A stretch of DNA of 64,000 nt from NCBI GenBank assembly GCA_019637815.1, contig JAHBUZ010000003.1:175049-239048 (forward strand). Direction: 5' to 3'. The notes under the pieces were generated by a model that was not told the DNA's origin, did no database searches, and saw only the letters and a program-made list of their open reading frames with translations. Every line of letters begins with the position of its first letter. Positions within the stretch are counted from its first letter, which is position 1. This document shows, one piece after another, positions 49,170-59,402 of the stretch. This stretch comes from Chloroflexota bacterium (GTDB taxonomy: Bacteria; Chloroflexota; Limnocylindria; Limnocylindrales; CSP1-4). The translations under genes were made by a program, and so were the position numbers.

Positions 49170-49229
49170 ACACCGCGGGGTGCGACCCGGAGCCGGCGGC
49201 AGGTCCCGCGGCCACGACCCCCGACCGGG

Positions 49230-49988
49230 CTACGGGTGGCTGGACGTCACGCTGTAGCCACCGCACACGAACATGACCTGGCCCGTGACATAGGCCGCGT
49301 CATCCGAGGCGAGGAAGGCGGCCATCGCGGCGATGTCATCGGGGGTGCCCATGCGCCCGAGCGGGATCGCACCCACGACCTTCTCGAGGGCCTCCGGCGG
49401 CATCGCGGCGGTCATGGGCGTGTCGATGAAGCCGGGCGCGATGGCGTTGACGGTCACGCCCGACCGAGCCAGCTCGAGGGCGAGCGTCCGCGTGAGGCCC
49501 ACCACGCCCGCCTTGGCGGCCGCGTAGTTGACCTGGCCGAAGTTGCCCAGGTACGAGACCGAGGACAGGCTGATGATGCGCCCGGTCCGACCCGCCTCGA
49601 CGAGATACGGCTGGGCGACCTTGCAGCCGTTCCAGACGCCCGTGAGGTTGGTGCGGATGACCGCGTCCCATTCGGCGGGCTCCATCCGGCGCAGCGACTT
49701 GTCCCGGGTGATGCCGGCGTTGTTGACGAGGATGTCCAGGCGCCCCAGATCGCCATGCACCCGCTCGACGACCGCGCCGATCGCCGCGAGGTCCGCGACG
49801 TCCGCGCCGTAGCCCATCGCGCCATCGAGGGTCGTCGCGACGCGGACCGCATCCGCCTCGTGGAGCTCCACGATCGCGACCCGCGCGCCCGCGTCCGCCA
49901 GCCGCCGGGCGATGGCGGCGCCGATCCCCCGACCACCGCCGGTCACGAGCGCCACGCGCCCGTCGAGTCGCTGTGTCATGCGGGCCAT
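49230..49988 (-). CDS. SDR-family oxidoreductase (FabG/PhaB-like)
   Basis: 252 residues, classical short-chain dehydrogenase. The cofactor motif is LVTGGGRGIGAAIA near 14-27, then NNAGITRDKSLRRM near 90-103, the catalytic Ser in SLSSVSYLGNFGQVNYAAAKAG (Tyr and Lys in YAAAK near 157-161), and GFIDTPMTAAMPP near 190. NAGITRDKSLRRM is especially like acetoacetyl-CoA reductases and FabG. It converges with the ketoacyl-synthase gene, so it may reduce its 3-ketoacyl product although on the opposite strand. ATG 49988 follows AGGA; ATG 49979 is an alternative. Confidence 0.94.
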   Translation of the reverse strand: MARMTQRLDGRVALVTGGGRGIGAAIARRLADAGARVAIVELHEADAVRVATTLDGAMGYGADVADLAAIGAVVERVHGDLGRLDILVNNAGITRDKSLRRMEPAEWDAVIRTNLTGVWNGCKVAQPYLVEAGRTGRIISLSSVSYLGNFGQVNYAAAKAGVVGLTRTLALELARSGVTVNAIAPGFIDTPMTAAMPPEALEKVVGAIPLGRMGTPDDIAAMAAFLASDDAAYVTGQVMFVCGGYSVTSSHP

Positions 49989-50047
49989 GGTATCCCGGCG
50001 TTCCTGCCACCGCGTGGCTACGAGACCGCTGGCGTCGGGTCCGTCCC

Positions 50048-51103
50048 TCAGTCTCGCAACGCCTCCCGGAGCAGCGTGGTCAGCTGGTCCCACTCCACCA
50101 GGAACGCGTCATGGCCCTTGTTCGATCGGAGCTCCCGGTATCGCGCATCCGCCCCCGCGGCCACGGCCGCGTCGACGAGGGCGCGCACCTGGCGGGGTCC
50201 GTACAGCACATCCCCTTCGATACCGATACCGGTCACCCGCACGCCCCCCTCGGCGAGCGCGCCGAACGCCGCCCTGAGACCGCCCCGGTCCCGGCCGGCG
50301 TCGTGGGTGTCCATGGCCCCCGCGAGCGCCCGATACGTGTCGCCGTCGAACCGGTCGACGAGCTTGGCGCCCTGATGGTCGAGATAGCTGACCACCGAGA
50401 AGCGGCCATCGAGCTCCTGGCCCCGACCGAACCGCTGGTCGAAGTCCGCCTCGCTGCGATACGTGGTCATGGCCAGCTGTCGGGCGAGCGCGAGGCCCTC
50501 CGCGCCCAGTCGGTCGATGAGCGTCGTCTGGATCCGGTTCCACGCGATGGCCATGGGGCCGGTCGCGGCAGGCGCCGCGATGGGCACCAGCCGGTCCACG
50601 TGCGCTGGGCGTTCCAGGGCCACCTCGAGCGCCACCATGCCCCCCAGAGAGCCACCCGCGACCAGCGCGAACCGCTCGATACCGAGGGCGTCGGCGACAC
50701 GCCACAGGACGCGCGCCTGGTCCCGCGTCGTGACGGCCGGAAAGGTCGCGCCCCAGGGCTCCCCGGTGTGGGGATGGGGACTCGTCGGTCCGGTGGTGCC
50801 GTAGCGACCACCGAGCAGGTTGACGCACAGCACCCCGAGACGGTCGGTGTCCAGGGCGCGCCCGGACCCGATGAGTGGCTCCCACCAGTCTCCCGCCGCG
50901 TCCGCGGATCCGGTCAGGGCATGGATGACCAGCACCTGGGGTGCCTCGTCCGGCGTGGGGCCGTCATGGCGGTACGCCGCCCGGAGGTCGGGCAGCGTCG
51001 AGCCGTCATCGAGCGTGAAGGGCCCGAGCTCGAGCGAGACCACCGGCTCACCGTCCGGCGGCAGGGGCCGGAGCGTCGCCGCCCCGGTCCCCCGATCGGT
51101 CAT
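50048..51103 (-). CDS. metX: Homoserine O-acetyltransferase
   Basis: 351 residues, alpha/beta-hydrolase fold. Acylates homoserine, usually with acetyl-CoA, for methionine synthesis. Landmarks are VLVIHALTGSADAAGDWWEPLIG near 58-80, LLGGRYGTTGPTSPHP near 95-110, the nucleophile in AGGSLGGMVALEVAL near 148-162 (usually GGSMGGM), and the terminal His in RSNKGHDAFLVEWD near 325-338. ATG 51103 follows GGGAGGG. It lies 34 bases after metY on the same strand, forming the direct-sulfhydrylation pair. Confidence 0.95.
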   Translation of the reverse strand: MTDRGTGAATLRPLPPDGEPVVSLELGPFTLDDGSTLPDLRAAYRHDGPTPDEAPQVLVIHALTGSADAAGDWWEPLIGSGRALDTDRLGVLCVNLLGGRYGTTGPTSPHPHTGEPWGATFPAVTTRDQARVLWRVADALGIERFALVAGGSLGGMVALEVALERPAHVDRLVPIAAPAATGPMAIAWNRIQTTLIDRLGAEGLALARQLAMTTYRSEADFDQRFGRGQELDGRFSVVSYLDHQGAKLVDRFDGDTYRALAGAMDTHDAGRDRGGLRAAFGALAEGGVRVTGIGIEGDVLYGPRQVRALVDAAVAAGADARYRELRSNKGHDAFLVEWDQLTTLLREALRD

Positions 51104-51137
51104 GCCCGCCCTCCCGGACAGGCATCGTCGGGCGTGG

Positions 51138-52586
<1,449 letters not shown>

Positions 52587-52617
52587 TCACCCGTCGCGTG
52601 TCTCGGAGGAACAGAAC

Positions 52618-52646
52618 GGCCGCGGCTCCTGGGTGGAGTCGCGGCC
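52618..52646 (-). terminator. Terminator-like hairpin inside metY leader
   Basis: GGCCGCG-A-CTCC-loop-GGAG-C-CGCGGCC, followed on the minus strand by GTTCTGTTCC, a weak U-rich run. It lies about 130 bases before metY, so it may be an attenuator or end an upstream RNA. Confidence 0.45.
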
Positions 52647-52878
52647 CTGGGACCTCGTCCTGGTCGGTGTGCGCGGTGTGTGCGCTACCCCTCGACCAGG
52701 ACCCCATCCTCCGTACGACAGGGCCGCCGGCGCATGGCCATACACATGGCCATACAGCGACACATGTCCGCAGCGGATCGGAGGGACCGGTTCACGTGCC
52801 GGATGGTGGCACGCCACGCCCCAACCGTCAACACGGCAGGTCGCGAGCCTTCCCGGGCCGCATCGCGGGTCCGGTCGG

Positions 52879-53409
52879 TCACGTGGGACGCGCCGAGCCC
52901 GCGTCGTTCGGCTCGGGGTGGGTCTGGGTCCGTCCCGCGAGCGTGTCGAGGGCATGTCCGAGCATCGGCTCCACCGCGGCGAGGGACTCGATGGCACCGC
53001 GCGGGCTGCCCGGGATCGCGACCACCAGGGCCGACCCGCTCGCGCCGCCGAAGGAGCGCGACAGGTCCGCCAATGGCGTCGAGCGACGACCCGCCGCTCG
53101 CATCGCCTCACCGAACCCCGGGATGACCAGGTCCAGGAACGGCAGCAGCGCCTCCGGTGTCCGGTCGCGCGGCCCCAGGCCCGTGCCACCGGTGCACACG
53201 ATGAGCCGCGATCCCGACAGGACCGCGGACGCCACGGCCGAGCGGATCACCTCCGGCTCGTCCGGCACGGCTGCGCGGCGTACCTGGTACCCCAGTCGTG
53301 CCAGGCGAGCGGACACGGCCGCGCCGCTCGCGTCATCCCGCGCTCCCGCCGAGACACCATCGCTCACGGTGAGCACCAGGGCCCGGATGCCCGCCGCGTC
53401 AGCCCCCAC
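52879..53409 (-). CDS. MogA/MoaB-family molybdenum cofactor protein
   Basis: 176 residues. Adenylylates molybdopterin before molybdate insertion (MogA role) or is the related MoaB. Motifs: ALVLTVSDGVSAGARDDAS near 10-28, LIVCTGGTGLGPRDRTPEAL near 69-88 (molybdopterin-binding), and LVVAIPGSPRGAIESL near 128-143. GTG start at 53409 overlaps the moaC stop by 11 bases. With moaC and moeA in one coupled run the pathway is clear. The enzyme served (a molybdoenzyme) is not in the window. Confidence 0.93.
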   Translation of the reverse strand: MGADAAGIRALVLTVSDGVSAGARDDASGAAVSARLARLGYQVRRAAVPDEPEVIRSAVASAVLSGSRLIVCTGGTGLGPRDRTPEALLPFLDLVIPGFGEAMRAAGRRSTPLADLSRSFGGASGSALVVAIPGSPRGAIESLAAVEPMLGHALDTLAGRTQTHPEPNDAGSARPT

Positions 53410-53971
53410 GGCGTGGGCCCCGGGTGCCGGGCTTCACCCGGCTGCGCGGCCGCTCGTCGTCCGGGCGATGCCATTCCCCGGAGCGACCGCCGCTCTTCTC
53501 CAGCAGTCGGACACCCGCGATCTCGGCGTCCCGGTCCACGCCCTTGACCATGTCGTAGATGGTCAGGCCCGCGATGCTCGCCGCGGTCATCGCCTCCATC
53601 TCGACCCCCGTGGGACCGACGGTCGCGGTGGTCGCCCGGATCCGCAGGAGCCCGGCCGTCCGGTCGGGGGTGACCTCGATGCTCACATCGGTGAGCGCGA
53701 TGGGATGGCACAGCGGGATGAGGTCCGCGGTGCGCTTGGCGCCCTGGACACCCGCCAGCTCCGCCACGAGGAGCACATCGCCCTTGGGCCCGGCACCATC
53801 GATGACGAGGCTGAGGGTCTCCTGGCTGACGCGCACCAGCGCCTCCGCGACCGCCCGCCGTGGCGTCGGTGGCTTGGCGCTCACGTCCACCATGCGCGGT
53901 CGGCCGTGCCGGTCGACATGGCTGAGCCGGCGACGATCCCTGCGCGTCGTCGGTTCGAACGGTCCGTCCAT
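53399..53971 (-). CDS. moaC: Cyclic pyranopterin monophosphate synthase MoaC
   Basis: 190 residues. With MoaA, converts GTP to cyclic pyranopterin monophosphate, the first step of molybdenum cofactor synthesis. Family landmarks: MVDVSAKPPTPRRAVA near 27-42, VQGAKRTADLIPLCHPIALTDV near 75-96 with the conserved Lys and His, and VEMEAMTAASIAGLTIYDMVKGVDR near 124-148. A basic tail of about 35 residues extends past the usual end. The ATG overlaps the moeA stop (TGATG), after GGAGGAGG. MoaA is not in the window. Confidence 0.95.
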   Translation of the reverse strand: MDGPFEPTTRRDRRRLSHVDRHGRPRMVDVSAKPPTPRRAVAEALVRVSQETLSLVIDGAGPKGDVLLVAELAGVQGAKRTADLIPLCHPIALTDVSIEVTPDRTAGLLRIRATTATVGPTGVEMEAMTAASIAGLTIYDMVKGVDRDAEIAGVRLLEKSGGRSGEWHRPDDERPRSRVKPGTRGPRRGG

Positions 53972-55263
53972 CAGCCTTCCTCCTCCGGCCACCCCGGATC
54001 GTCCAGCACCATCACCTCCACCTCGGCGCCTGCCGGCAGCTCGGCGATGCCCTCCGGCACGATCGCGAGACCGTTCGCGGCGAGGAGCGCCGAGAGCACA
54101 TGCGACCCCTGGCCACCGGACAGACGTGCCTGGGTCCCACCGTCCGTCCCTCGCTCCAGTGTGACGCGCTGGAAGGCACGTCGCGCCCCGTCCGTCGACA
54201 CCGGGTCGGTGAGACGGGCGCGGATGATGGTACGTCCCCCGGCCCCGGAGCGACCGGCCATCCGATGCAGCACGGGTCGCACGAACAGCTCGAAGGTCAC
54301 GAAGCTGCTCACCGGGTTGCCGGGCAGACCGAACAGCAGCACGGTCCGTCCATCGGTGCTCGTGGCGCGCCCGAAGGCGAGCGGCTTGCCGGGCTGGATG
54401 GCGACCCGCCAGAGGTCCACCCGCCCGACCTCATCGAGCGCCGGTCGCACCTCGTCGTGCGCGCCCAGGGACACGCCGCCGCAGACGACCACGATATCCG
54501 CGGTCTCGATACCCGCCCGGAGTCGATCCCGGATGCTGCCGCGGTCATCCGCGGCGATACCCAGGGCCACCGGGACACCGCCCGCGTCCATGACCTGGGC
54601 CGCGACGCCGCTCGAGCTGGAGTCGGTGATCCGACCCCCGTCGAGGGGCGTGCCGGGCGGCACCAGCTCGTCGCCCGTGGCGAGCACCGCCACGCGGGGT
54701 CGACGATGGACCGCCACCTGCGCGCGGCCGGCGGCCGCCATCGCCCCGATGCGATGTGCCGTGAGCCGGGTCCCCGCCGCCGCGACCAGGTCCCCGGCGC
54801 GCACGTCGCTGCCCGCGACACGGATCGATGCCCCCACGCCCACCGGGACATGGATCGCCACCCGCTCCGGGAGCGCCGCGGTCCCGGCGGGTGCGTCGGT
54901 GTCCTCCACCCGGACCACGGCATCCGCGCCCGGTGGCAGCATGGCCCCGGTCAGGATCCGCTGGGCGGTCCCGGGCTCCACGCTCCCCGCCGCGGTGTGC
55001 CCGGCCGCCACCTCCCCCACGACCCGAAGCACCACGGGTCGGTCACGCTGCGCGGCGCTCGTGTCCGCGGCACGCACCGCATAGCCGTCCATGGCGGAGT
55101 CGTCCCAGGGTGGCAGCGTGTCCCGCGCGTGGACGTCCTCCGCGAGCACCCGCTCGAGCGCATCGAGAAGCGGCACGGTCTCGGCCGCGAGCGCTCCCAC
55201 GCCGGCCAGCATCCGGGCACGCGCCTCCTCCAGTCGGAGGGGCGGCAGCGGGTCGGTGCTCAC
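53971..55263 (-). CDS. moeA: Molybdopterin molybdenumtransferase MoeA
   Basis: 430 residues. Inserts molybdate into adenylylated molybdopterin. Motifs: PPWDDSAMDGYAVRAAD near 55-71, GAMLPPGADAVVRVED near 108-123, the VAVLATGDELVPPG region near 190-203, CGGVSLGAHDEVRPALDEVG near 262-281, and LFGLPGNPVSSFVTFELF near 312-329. Domain IV completes the C-terminus. GTG start at 55263 overlaps the stop of the S2P/CBS gene (GTGA), so the molybdenum genes are translationally tied to that membrane protease. Confidence 0.96.
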   Translation of the reverse strand: MSTDPLPPLRLEEARARMLAGVGALAAETVPLLDALERVLAEDVHARDTLPPWDDSAMDGYAVRAADTSAAQRDRPVVLRVVGEVAAGHTAAGSVEPGTAQRILTGAMLPPGADAVVRVEDTDAPAGTAALPERVAIHVPVGVGASIRVAGSDVRAGDLVAAAGTRLTAHRIGAMAAAGRAQVAVHRRPRVAVLATGDELVPPGTPLDGGRITDSSSSGVAAQVMDAGGVPVALGIAADDRGSIRDRLRAGIETADIVVVCGGVSLGAHDEVRPALDEVGRVDLWRVAIQPGKPLAFGRATSTDGRTVLLFGLPGNPVSSFVTFELFVRPVLHRMAGRSGAGGRTIIRARLTDPVSTDGARRAFQRVTLERGTDGGTQARLSGGQGSHVLSALLAANGLAIVPEGIAELPAGAEVEVMVLDDPGWPEEEG

Positions 55264-56504
55264 GAGCCCGAGCCCGCGCGTGGGTCGTCCTGCCCGGCGC
55301 CGTCCGTGTCATCCACGGCCGGGGGCTCGGTGTCCGGTCCGTCCAGGTCCGCCGCCTCGGTCGGCACGTCATCGGCAGCGGGGGCGCTCGTGCGACGACG
55401 CCGTTGGAGCAGCTCGTAGACCGACGTCCGCGAGACGACCCCCAGGAGCCGCTGTCGATCGTCCGCGGCGACCACCGGCAGCGCCGCCATGCGTCGACGT
55501 TCGAGGTACGCCACGGCGTCCCAGAGCGGCTGGTCGGGTGTCACGGTCGTGAACCGGTCGACGGGCTCCATCCGGTCCGAGACACGCAGCGACGTCCGGC
55601 GTTCCAGGTTCAGGCGCCGCAGCGACTGGACATCGATGAGTCCCAGCAGCCGCCCGTCCCGGACGACCGGATAGACACCGCTGCCCTGCCCCAGGCGCGC
55701 CTGGTCGACCAGGGTGTCGAGCGTGAGGCCGGGTGTGACGACGGGCACATCGGCGCTCAGCGCGTCGCCGACCGTGTAGCCGTCCACGAGGCCCATCAGC
55801 TGCTCCTGGACCTGGCCGATCCGGGACGCCCGGACGAGCAGCCAGCCGACGAGGACCAGCCACAGCCCGGCCGTCGCATCGGCCCGGACGGCGACCGTGA
55901 GACCGCCGAGCATGACCGTCCAGCCCGCGACCACACCCACCTGGGTGACGACCGCGGAGGCTCGATGCGGGTCAGTCACGCGCACACGCACGATGGCATG
56001 CACGAGCTCCGCGCCATCGAGTGGACGACCCGGGTACAGGCTCACGAGCCCGAGCACGAGGTTGGCGAGCGCACCGCAGCCGAGCACCCACGCGACCAGC
56101 GCCGCGGTCGGCGATGGGTCCCCGGTCGCGATGGTCCACCCGACACCCAGGACGGCCGCGAACCCCAGGCTGAGGAGCGGACCGGCGAGCGCGATGGCGG
56201 CCTGGGTCCGGGGCGAGGCGTCCGTGCCGTGACCCGTGCCCGGTGTGCCGATGAGATGGAGCCGCAGCTCCGGGGGTGCCAGGCCGGCCCGCCGCGCCAC
56301 GAGGTGATGGGCGACCTCGTGGGCGATGACCATGGGCAGCACCATCAGCGGCACCAGGAGGGTGGCCGCGGCACGTGCCACGGGCGAGCCCGATGCCGGG
56401 TCCGGCGCGCCGACCCAGAGCACCAGGGACACGATGAGCAGCAGCACCGTGACCAGCCAGCCCGGACCCACGTGGATGGCCGGCAGATACGGGATCCGGC
56501 TCAT
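55260..56504 (-). CDS. Site-2 protease family protein with CBS domains
   Basis: 414 residues. An integral membrane zinc protease: MVIAHEVAHHLVARRAG near 58-74 carries HExxH, and LYPGRPLDGAEL near 156-167 supplies the later Asp ligand (usual NxxPxxxLDG becomes YPGRPLDG). Several hydrophobic helices surround these. Residues about 225-375 hold a pair of CBS domains (VGDALSADVPVVTPGLTLDTL, then VSDRMEPVDRFTTVTPDQPLWDA), which usually bind adenosine nucleotides and may gate the protease. The tail is acidic. It overlaps moeA downstream and the DUF1461 gene upstream, both by 4 bases. The substrate is unknown. Confidence 0.92.
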   Translation of the reverse strand: MSRIPYLPAIHVGPGWLVTVLLLIVSLVLWVGAPDPASGSPVARAAATLLVPLMVLPMVIAHEVAHHLVARRAGLAPPELRLHLIGTPGTGHGTDASPRTQAAIALAGPLLSLGFAAVLGVGWTIATGDPSPTAALVAWVLGCGALANLVLGLVSLYPGRPLDGAELVHAIVRVRVTDPHRASAVVTQVGVVAGWTVMLGGLTVAVRADATAGLWLVLVGWLLVRASRIGQVQEQLMGLVDGYTVGDALSADVPVVTPGLTLDTLVDQARLGQGSGVYPVVRDGRLLGLIDVQSLRRLNLERRTSLRVSDRMEPVDRFTTVTPDQPLWDAVAYLERRRMAALPVVAADDRQRLLGVVSRTSVYELLQRRRRTSAPAADDVPTEAADLDGPDTEPPAVDDTDGAGQDDPRAGSGS

Positions 56505-57187
56505 CGTGACGATCCCGTCGCCGCGCCGCGCCCGCCGAGGCGACGTGCCACCAGCCAGGTGAGCGTGCCGAGGATGACCATGGTGGCGCCCAGCGCAGCC
56601 GCCATCAGCTCCCAGAAGGCGAACGGATAGAGCTGCACGATGCGCTGGGTACTGGGGTCGAATGCCCAGTCGCCCTGGGGGAAGAACACCTGGTGGAACA
56701 GCTCGAACAAGGGGTCGAACGCCACCACGCCCACGATGCCCACGACACCGACCACGATCGCCGTCAGCCCGCCCCCGATGCCGATGGCGCGGATGACCAC
56801 GCCCGGACGGCTCGCACGCGCCAGGAGGGTGACGATGCCCAGGAGAGCCAGGCCGGCAGCAAGGAGCAGCAGCCAGAGCAGGGACCGCACATCGTCGAGA
56901 TGGCGAACCTCCGACGGGTCATAGAAGGGCGCCCCGTCCGGGCCGACGATGACGAAGGTGCCGGGTCCCACCAACAGCTCCTCGACCGTGCGGTCGGACA
57001 GCGCGTGGGCGGTCGCGCGGTCGGTCCCCAGCCAGACCTCGGCCTGCGCGGCATCGAGGGCAGGGTGCATCACCCACGGGGTCAGCAGGGGCAGTAGCGC
57101 GAGCGCGAGGATGACGAGGGCGGTCGCGGCCGCGACCGCACCATCGCGCAGGATCCCACGCGGGTCGATCCGAGCGGGCTCGACCAC
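56501..57187 (-). CDS. DUF1461 (TIGR01906) integral membrane protein
   Basis: 228 residues. Four or five transmembrane helices: near 18-36, then an outside loop of about 60, and helices near 104-123, 131-155 and 198-215. The loop contains the family features TVEELLVG near 68-75 and RHLDDVRSLLWL near 94-105; later FHQVFFPQGDWAFDP near 163-177 is diagnostic of DUF1461. The function is unknown; the protein occurs widely in Gram-positive-type bacteria. It is coupled by ATGA to the S2P/CBS gene. Confidence 0.9.
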   Translation of the reverse strand: MVEPARIDPRGILRDGAVAAATALVILALALLPLLTPWVMHPALDAAQAEVWLGTDRATAHALSDRTVEELLVGPGTFVIVGPDGAPFYDPSEVRHLDDVRSLLWLLLLAAGLALLGIVTLLARASRPGVVIRAIGIGGGLTAIVVGVVGIVGVVAFDPLFELFHQVFFPQGDWAFDPSTQRIVQLYPFAFWELMAAALGATMVILGTLTWLVARRLGGRGAATGSSR

Positions 57188-57229
57188 GGACAGGGCCGCG
57201 GGTGTCTGGGTGGCTGGGGCAGCGACGGG

Positions 57230-57631
57230 TCACTCCTCCTCGAGGGTGCGCGCCTGGGCGTACCAGCCATCCACGGCCACCGCGTCCGGCGCGGGCATCC
57301 CCAGCGTCCGGGCGGCCCGCTCGAGCCGCTGACCGAAGGTCTCCCGGTCGAGACCCAGCAGCTCCTGGAGGCCGGTGATGCCGGCCTGGGTGAACATCCG
57401 CTGCTCCTCCGGGCCGAATCCCGCCAGGTTGAGCAGCAGCGCCTCATCCCGCCAGTGATGGATGTCGTTCGTGGTCACCTGGATCTGGTCCGCGAGCGTC
57501 TGGCGACGCGTCCGGGTCTCGGACACCTCGAGGAGGAGACCGGTCGTGAACACGCCCTGCCGCTCCAGGCGCTGGAGGAGCAGGAGGGGGACACGCTGGA
57601 GCTGTTCGATGGGCGGCACGATCCTGGACAT
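57230..57631 (-). CDS. DUF4332 helix-hairpin-helix protein
   Basis: 133 residues, all helical. It has two helix-hairpin-helix-like units: VFTTGLLLEVSETRTRRQTLADQI near 27-50 and LAGFGPEEQRMFTQAGITGLQELLGL near 68-93. This is the DUF4332 arrangement, related to the HhH domains in DNA polymerases and ligases. It may bind DNA or another protein; no enzyme motif is present. It begins with ATG at 57631 close to a weak GGGAGG-like site (GGAGGGA). It is upstream of the DUF1461 gene by about 40 bases, perhaps the first gene of the molybdenum/S2P operon. Confidence 0.85.
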   Translation of the reverse strand: MSRIVPPIEQLQRVPLLLLQRLERQGVFTTGLLLEVSETRTRRQTLADQIQVTTNDIHHWRDEALLLNLAGFGPEEQRMFTQAGITGLQELLGLDRETFGQRLERAARTLGMPAPDAVAVDGWYAQARTLEEE

Positions 57632-57687
57632 CCCTCCTGGTCGACGGGCGCCGCGGCCGCGGCATGGGTCGATGATACCGGTGGGTC

Positions 57688-57773
57688 ACGCCTCGGGAGC
57701 GTCCCCGATGATGCGGTGGTCGCTCGGCGGTCCTGCGAGGCCCCGTGGTGCTACGCCTCGGGAGCGTCCCCGA
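57688..57773 (-). repeat. 21-bp direct repeat spanning the aldehyde dehydrogenase stop
   Basis: 57753-57773 (end of the dehydrogenase gene, encoding GDAPEA-stop) is repeated exactly at 57688-57708, 65 bases away. Confidence 0.9.
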
Positions 57774-59271
57774 ACACCTGGTAGTGCCAGCCCTTCTCGG
57801 CCTCGCCGGTCAGCTCGATCATCACGTGCTTGATCTGGGTGTACTCGTCGAACGAGTACTGCGACATGTCCTTGCCATAGCCGGATCGCTTGAATCCGCC
57901 GTGGGGCATCTCGCTCGCGATGGGCAGGTGGTCGTTCACCCACACCGCGCCGAAGTCGAGCGTCTTCGCGGCCCGCATGGCCTTGAACACGTCCTTCGTC
58001 CAGACCGAGCTGGCGAGGCCGTAGCGCGTGTCGTTCGACTTGGCGAGGACCTCCTCCTCCGTTTCGAACGGAAGGACCGTGAGCACCGGTCCGAAGATCT
58101 CCTGCTGGACGCACTCGGAGCCCTGGTCGACATCCGCGAGCACGGTCGCCTGGAAGAACGCGCCATCCGGCAGGCCGGGCACGCTCGCTCGCGCGCCGCC
58201 GCTGATGACCCGGGCGCCGGCTGCCTTGGCGCGCTCGACGAAGCCTTCGACGCGCAGCACCTGGGCGTCGTTGATGAGCGTGCCCAGGTCCGTCCGCGGG
58301 TCCTCCGGATCGCCCACCCGCACGCTGTCCGCGTACCCCTTGAGCAGGGCCAGGAACTCCTCGTAGACCGGCCGCTGGACGTAGACGCGGGTGGCCGCGG
58401 TGCAGTCCTGGCCCGCGTTGATGAACCCCCCGGCGACCGCGCCGCGCGCGGCGGCGTCCAGGTCCGCGTCCGCGTACACGATGAAGGGCGCCTTGCCGCC
58501 CAGCTCCAGGTGGACCCGCTTCAGGTTGCCCGCAGCGGCCTCCGCGATGCGCACACCGGTCGCCGAATCACCCGTGAGCGAGACCAGGTCGATATCCGGG
58601 TGCGCCGCGATGGCGCTGCCCACCACATCACCCGGACCGGTGACCACGTTGAGCACGCCCGGGGGCAGGCCCGCGTCGAGTGCGAGCTGACCGAGCCGCA
58701 GCGTCGTGAGTGGTGTCGCGGACGCGGGCTTGAGCACCACCGAGTTGCCCGCCGCGAGCGCCGGGCCGATCTTCCAGATGGCCATCATGAAGGGATAGTT
58801 CCAGGGCGCGATCTGGCCACACACGCCGAGCGGCTCGCGTCGCACCATGCTCGTGTGGTTGGTGCTGTACTCGCCCGCCGCCTTGCCCTCGAGATGGCGC
58901 ATCGCCGAGGCGAAGAAGCGCAGGTTGTCCGGCGCGAAGGGCATGTCGTTGTCGCGCCGGAACTTGATGGCCGTGCCCGTCTGGGCGACCTCCAGCGCGA
59001 CGAGATGCTCCATGTCCGCCTCGATGAGGTCGGCGAGCCTGTTGAGGATCGCGGCACGCTCCGGGATCCACAGGCCGCGCCAGCGCGCGTCCGCGAACGC
59101 CGCCCGTGCGGCATGGACGGCTCGGTCGACGTCCTCCGCGGTCCCCTTGGCGACCCGACCCACGACCTGCCGGGTCGCCGGGCTCCGCACCTCGACCACC
59201 TGGCCACTGGTGGAGGGCACCCATCCGCCACCGATGAGCTGCAGGTACTCGGTCACGGTCGATACGGCCAT
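57751..59271 (-). CDS. Aldehyde dehydrogenase, aminobutyraldehyde-dehydrogenase-like
   Basis: 506 residues, NAD-dependent aldehyde oxidation. The Rossmann and catalytic landmarks are APWNYPFMMAIWKIGPALAAGN near 155-176, VHLELGGKAPFIVYADADL near 258-276 (catalytic Glu) and GFINAGQDCTAATRVYV near 287-303 (catalytic Cys). GQDCTAATR is characteristic of gamma-aminobutyraldehyde and betaine-aldehyde type enzymes; FGAVWVNDHLPIASEMPHGGFKRSGYGKD near the end also fits. Likely role: polyamine or amino-aldehyde breakdown. Start 59271 follows GAGGAG. A palindrome at the transcription start suggests regulation. The last codons are duplicated downstream. Confidence 0.94.
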   Translation of the reverse strand: MAVSTVTEYLQLIGGGWVPSTSGQVVEVRSPATRQVVGRVAKGTAEDVDRAVHAARAAFADARWRGLWIPERAAILNRLADLIEADMEHLVALEVAQTGTAIKFRRDNDMPFAPDNLRFFASAMRHLEGKAAGEYSTNHTSMVRREPLGVCGQIAPWNYPFMMAIWKIGPALAAGNSVVLKPASATPLTTLRLGQLALDAGLPPGVLNVVTGPGDVVGSAIAAHPDIDLVSLTGDSATGVRIAEAAAGNLKRVHLELGGKAPFIVYADADLDAAARGAVAGGFINAGQDCTAATRVYVQRPVYEEFLALLKGYADSVRVGDPEDPRTDLGTLINDAQVLRVEGFVERAKAAGARVISGGARASVPGLPDGAFFQATVLADVDQGSECVQQEIFGPVLTVLPFETEEEVLAKSNDTRYGLASSVWTKDVFKAMRAAKTLDFGAVWVNDHLPIASEMPHGGFKRSGYGKDMSQYSFDEYTQIKHVMIELTGEAEKGWHYQVFGDAPEA

Positions 59272-59307
59272 GGTCTGGGCTCCTCAGGTTGGGTGGCTGC
59301 GACTCCT

Positions 59308-59338
59308 CCGACGCTGCCGTAGCGTCGGCGTGAGTGTA
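59308..59338 (-). promoter_or_regulatory. Promoter and palindromic operator of aldehyde dehydrogenase gene
   Basis: Minus strand: -10 TACACT (59333-59338), then the inverted repeat CCGACGCT-N5-AGCGTCGG (59308-59328) covering the expected start site. Good candidate for repressor binding or a 5' hairpin. Confidence 0.55.
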
Positions 59339-59402
59339 CGCCGGACATGGGACGGCTCCGGTCCCGGACGGGCGCCGCTGGCAGATGAGGCCCGTCGACC
59401 GG

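Noticed and set aside
59201..59218. CCACTGGTGGAG as a third copy of the dispersed repeat
   Set aside because: It is only a 12-base match inside the aldehyde dehydrogenase coding sequence, without the other blocks.
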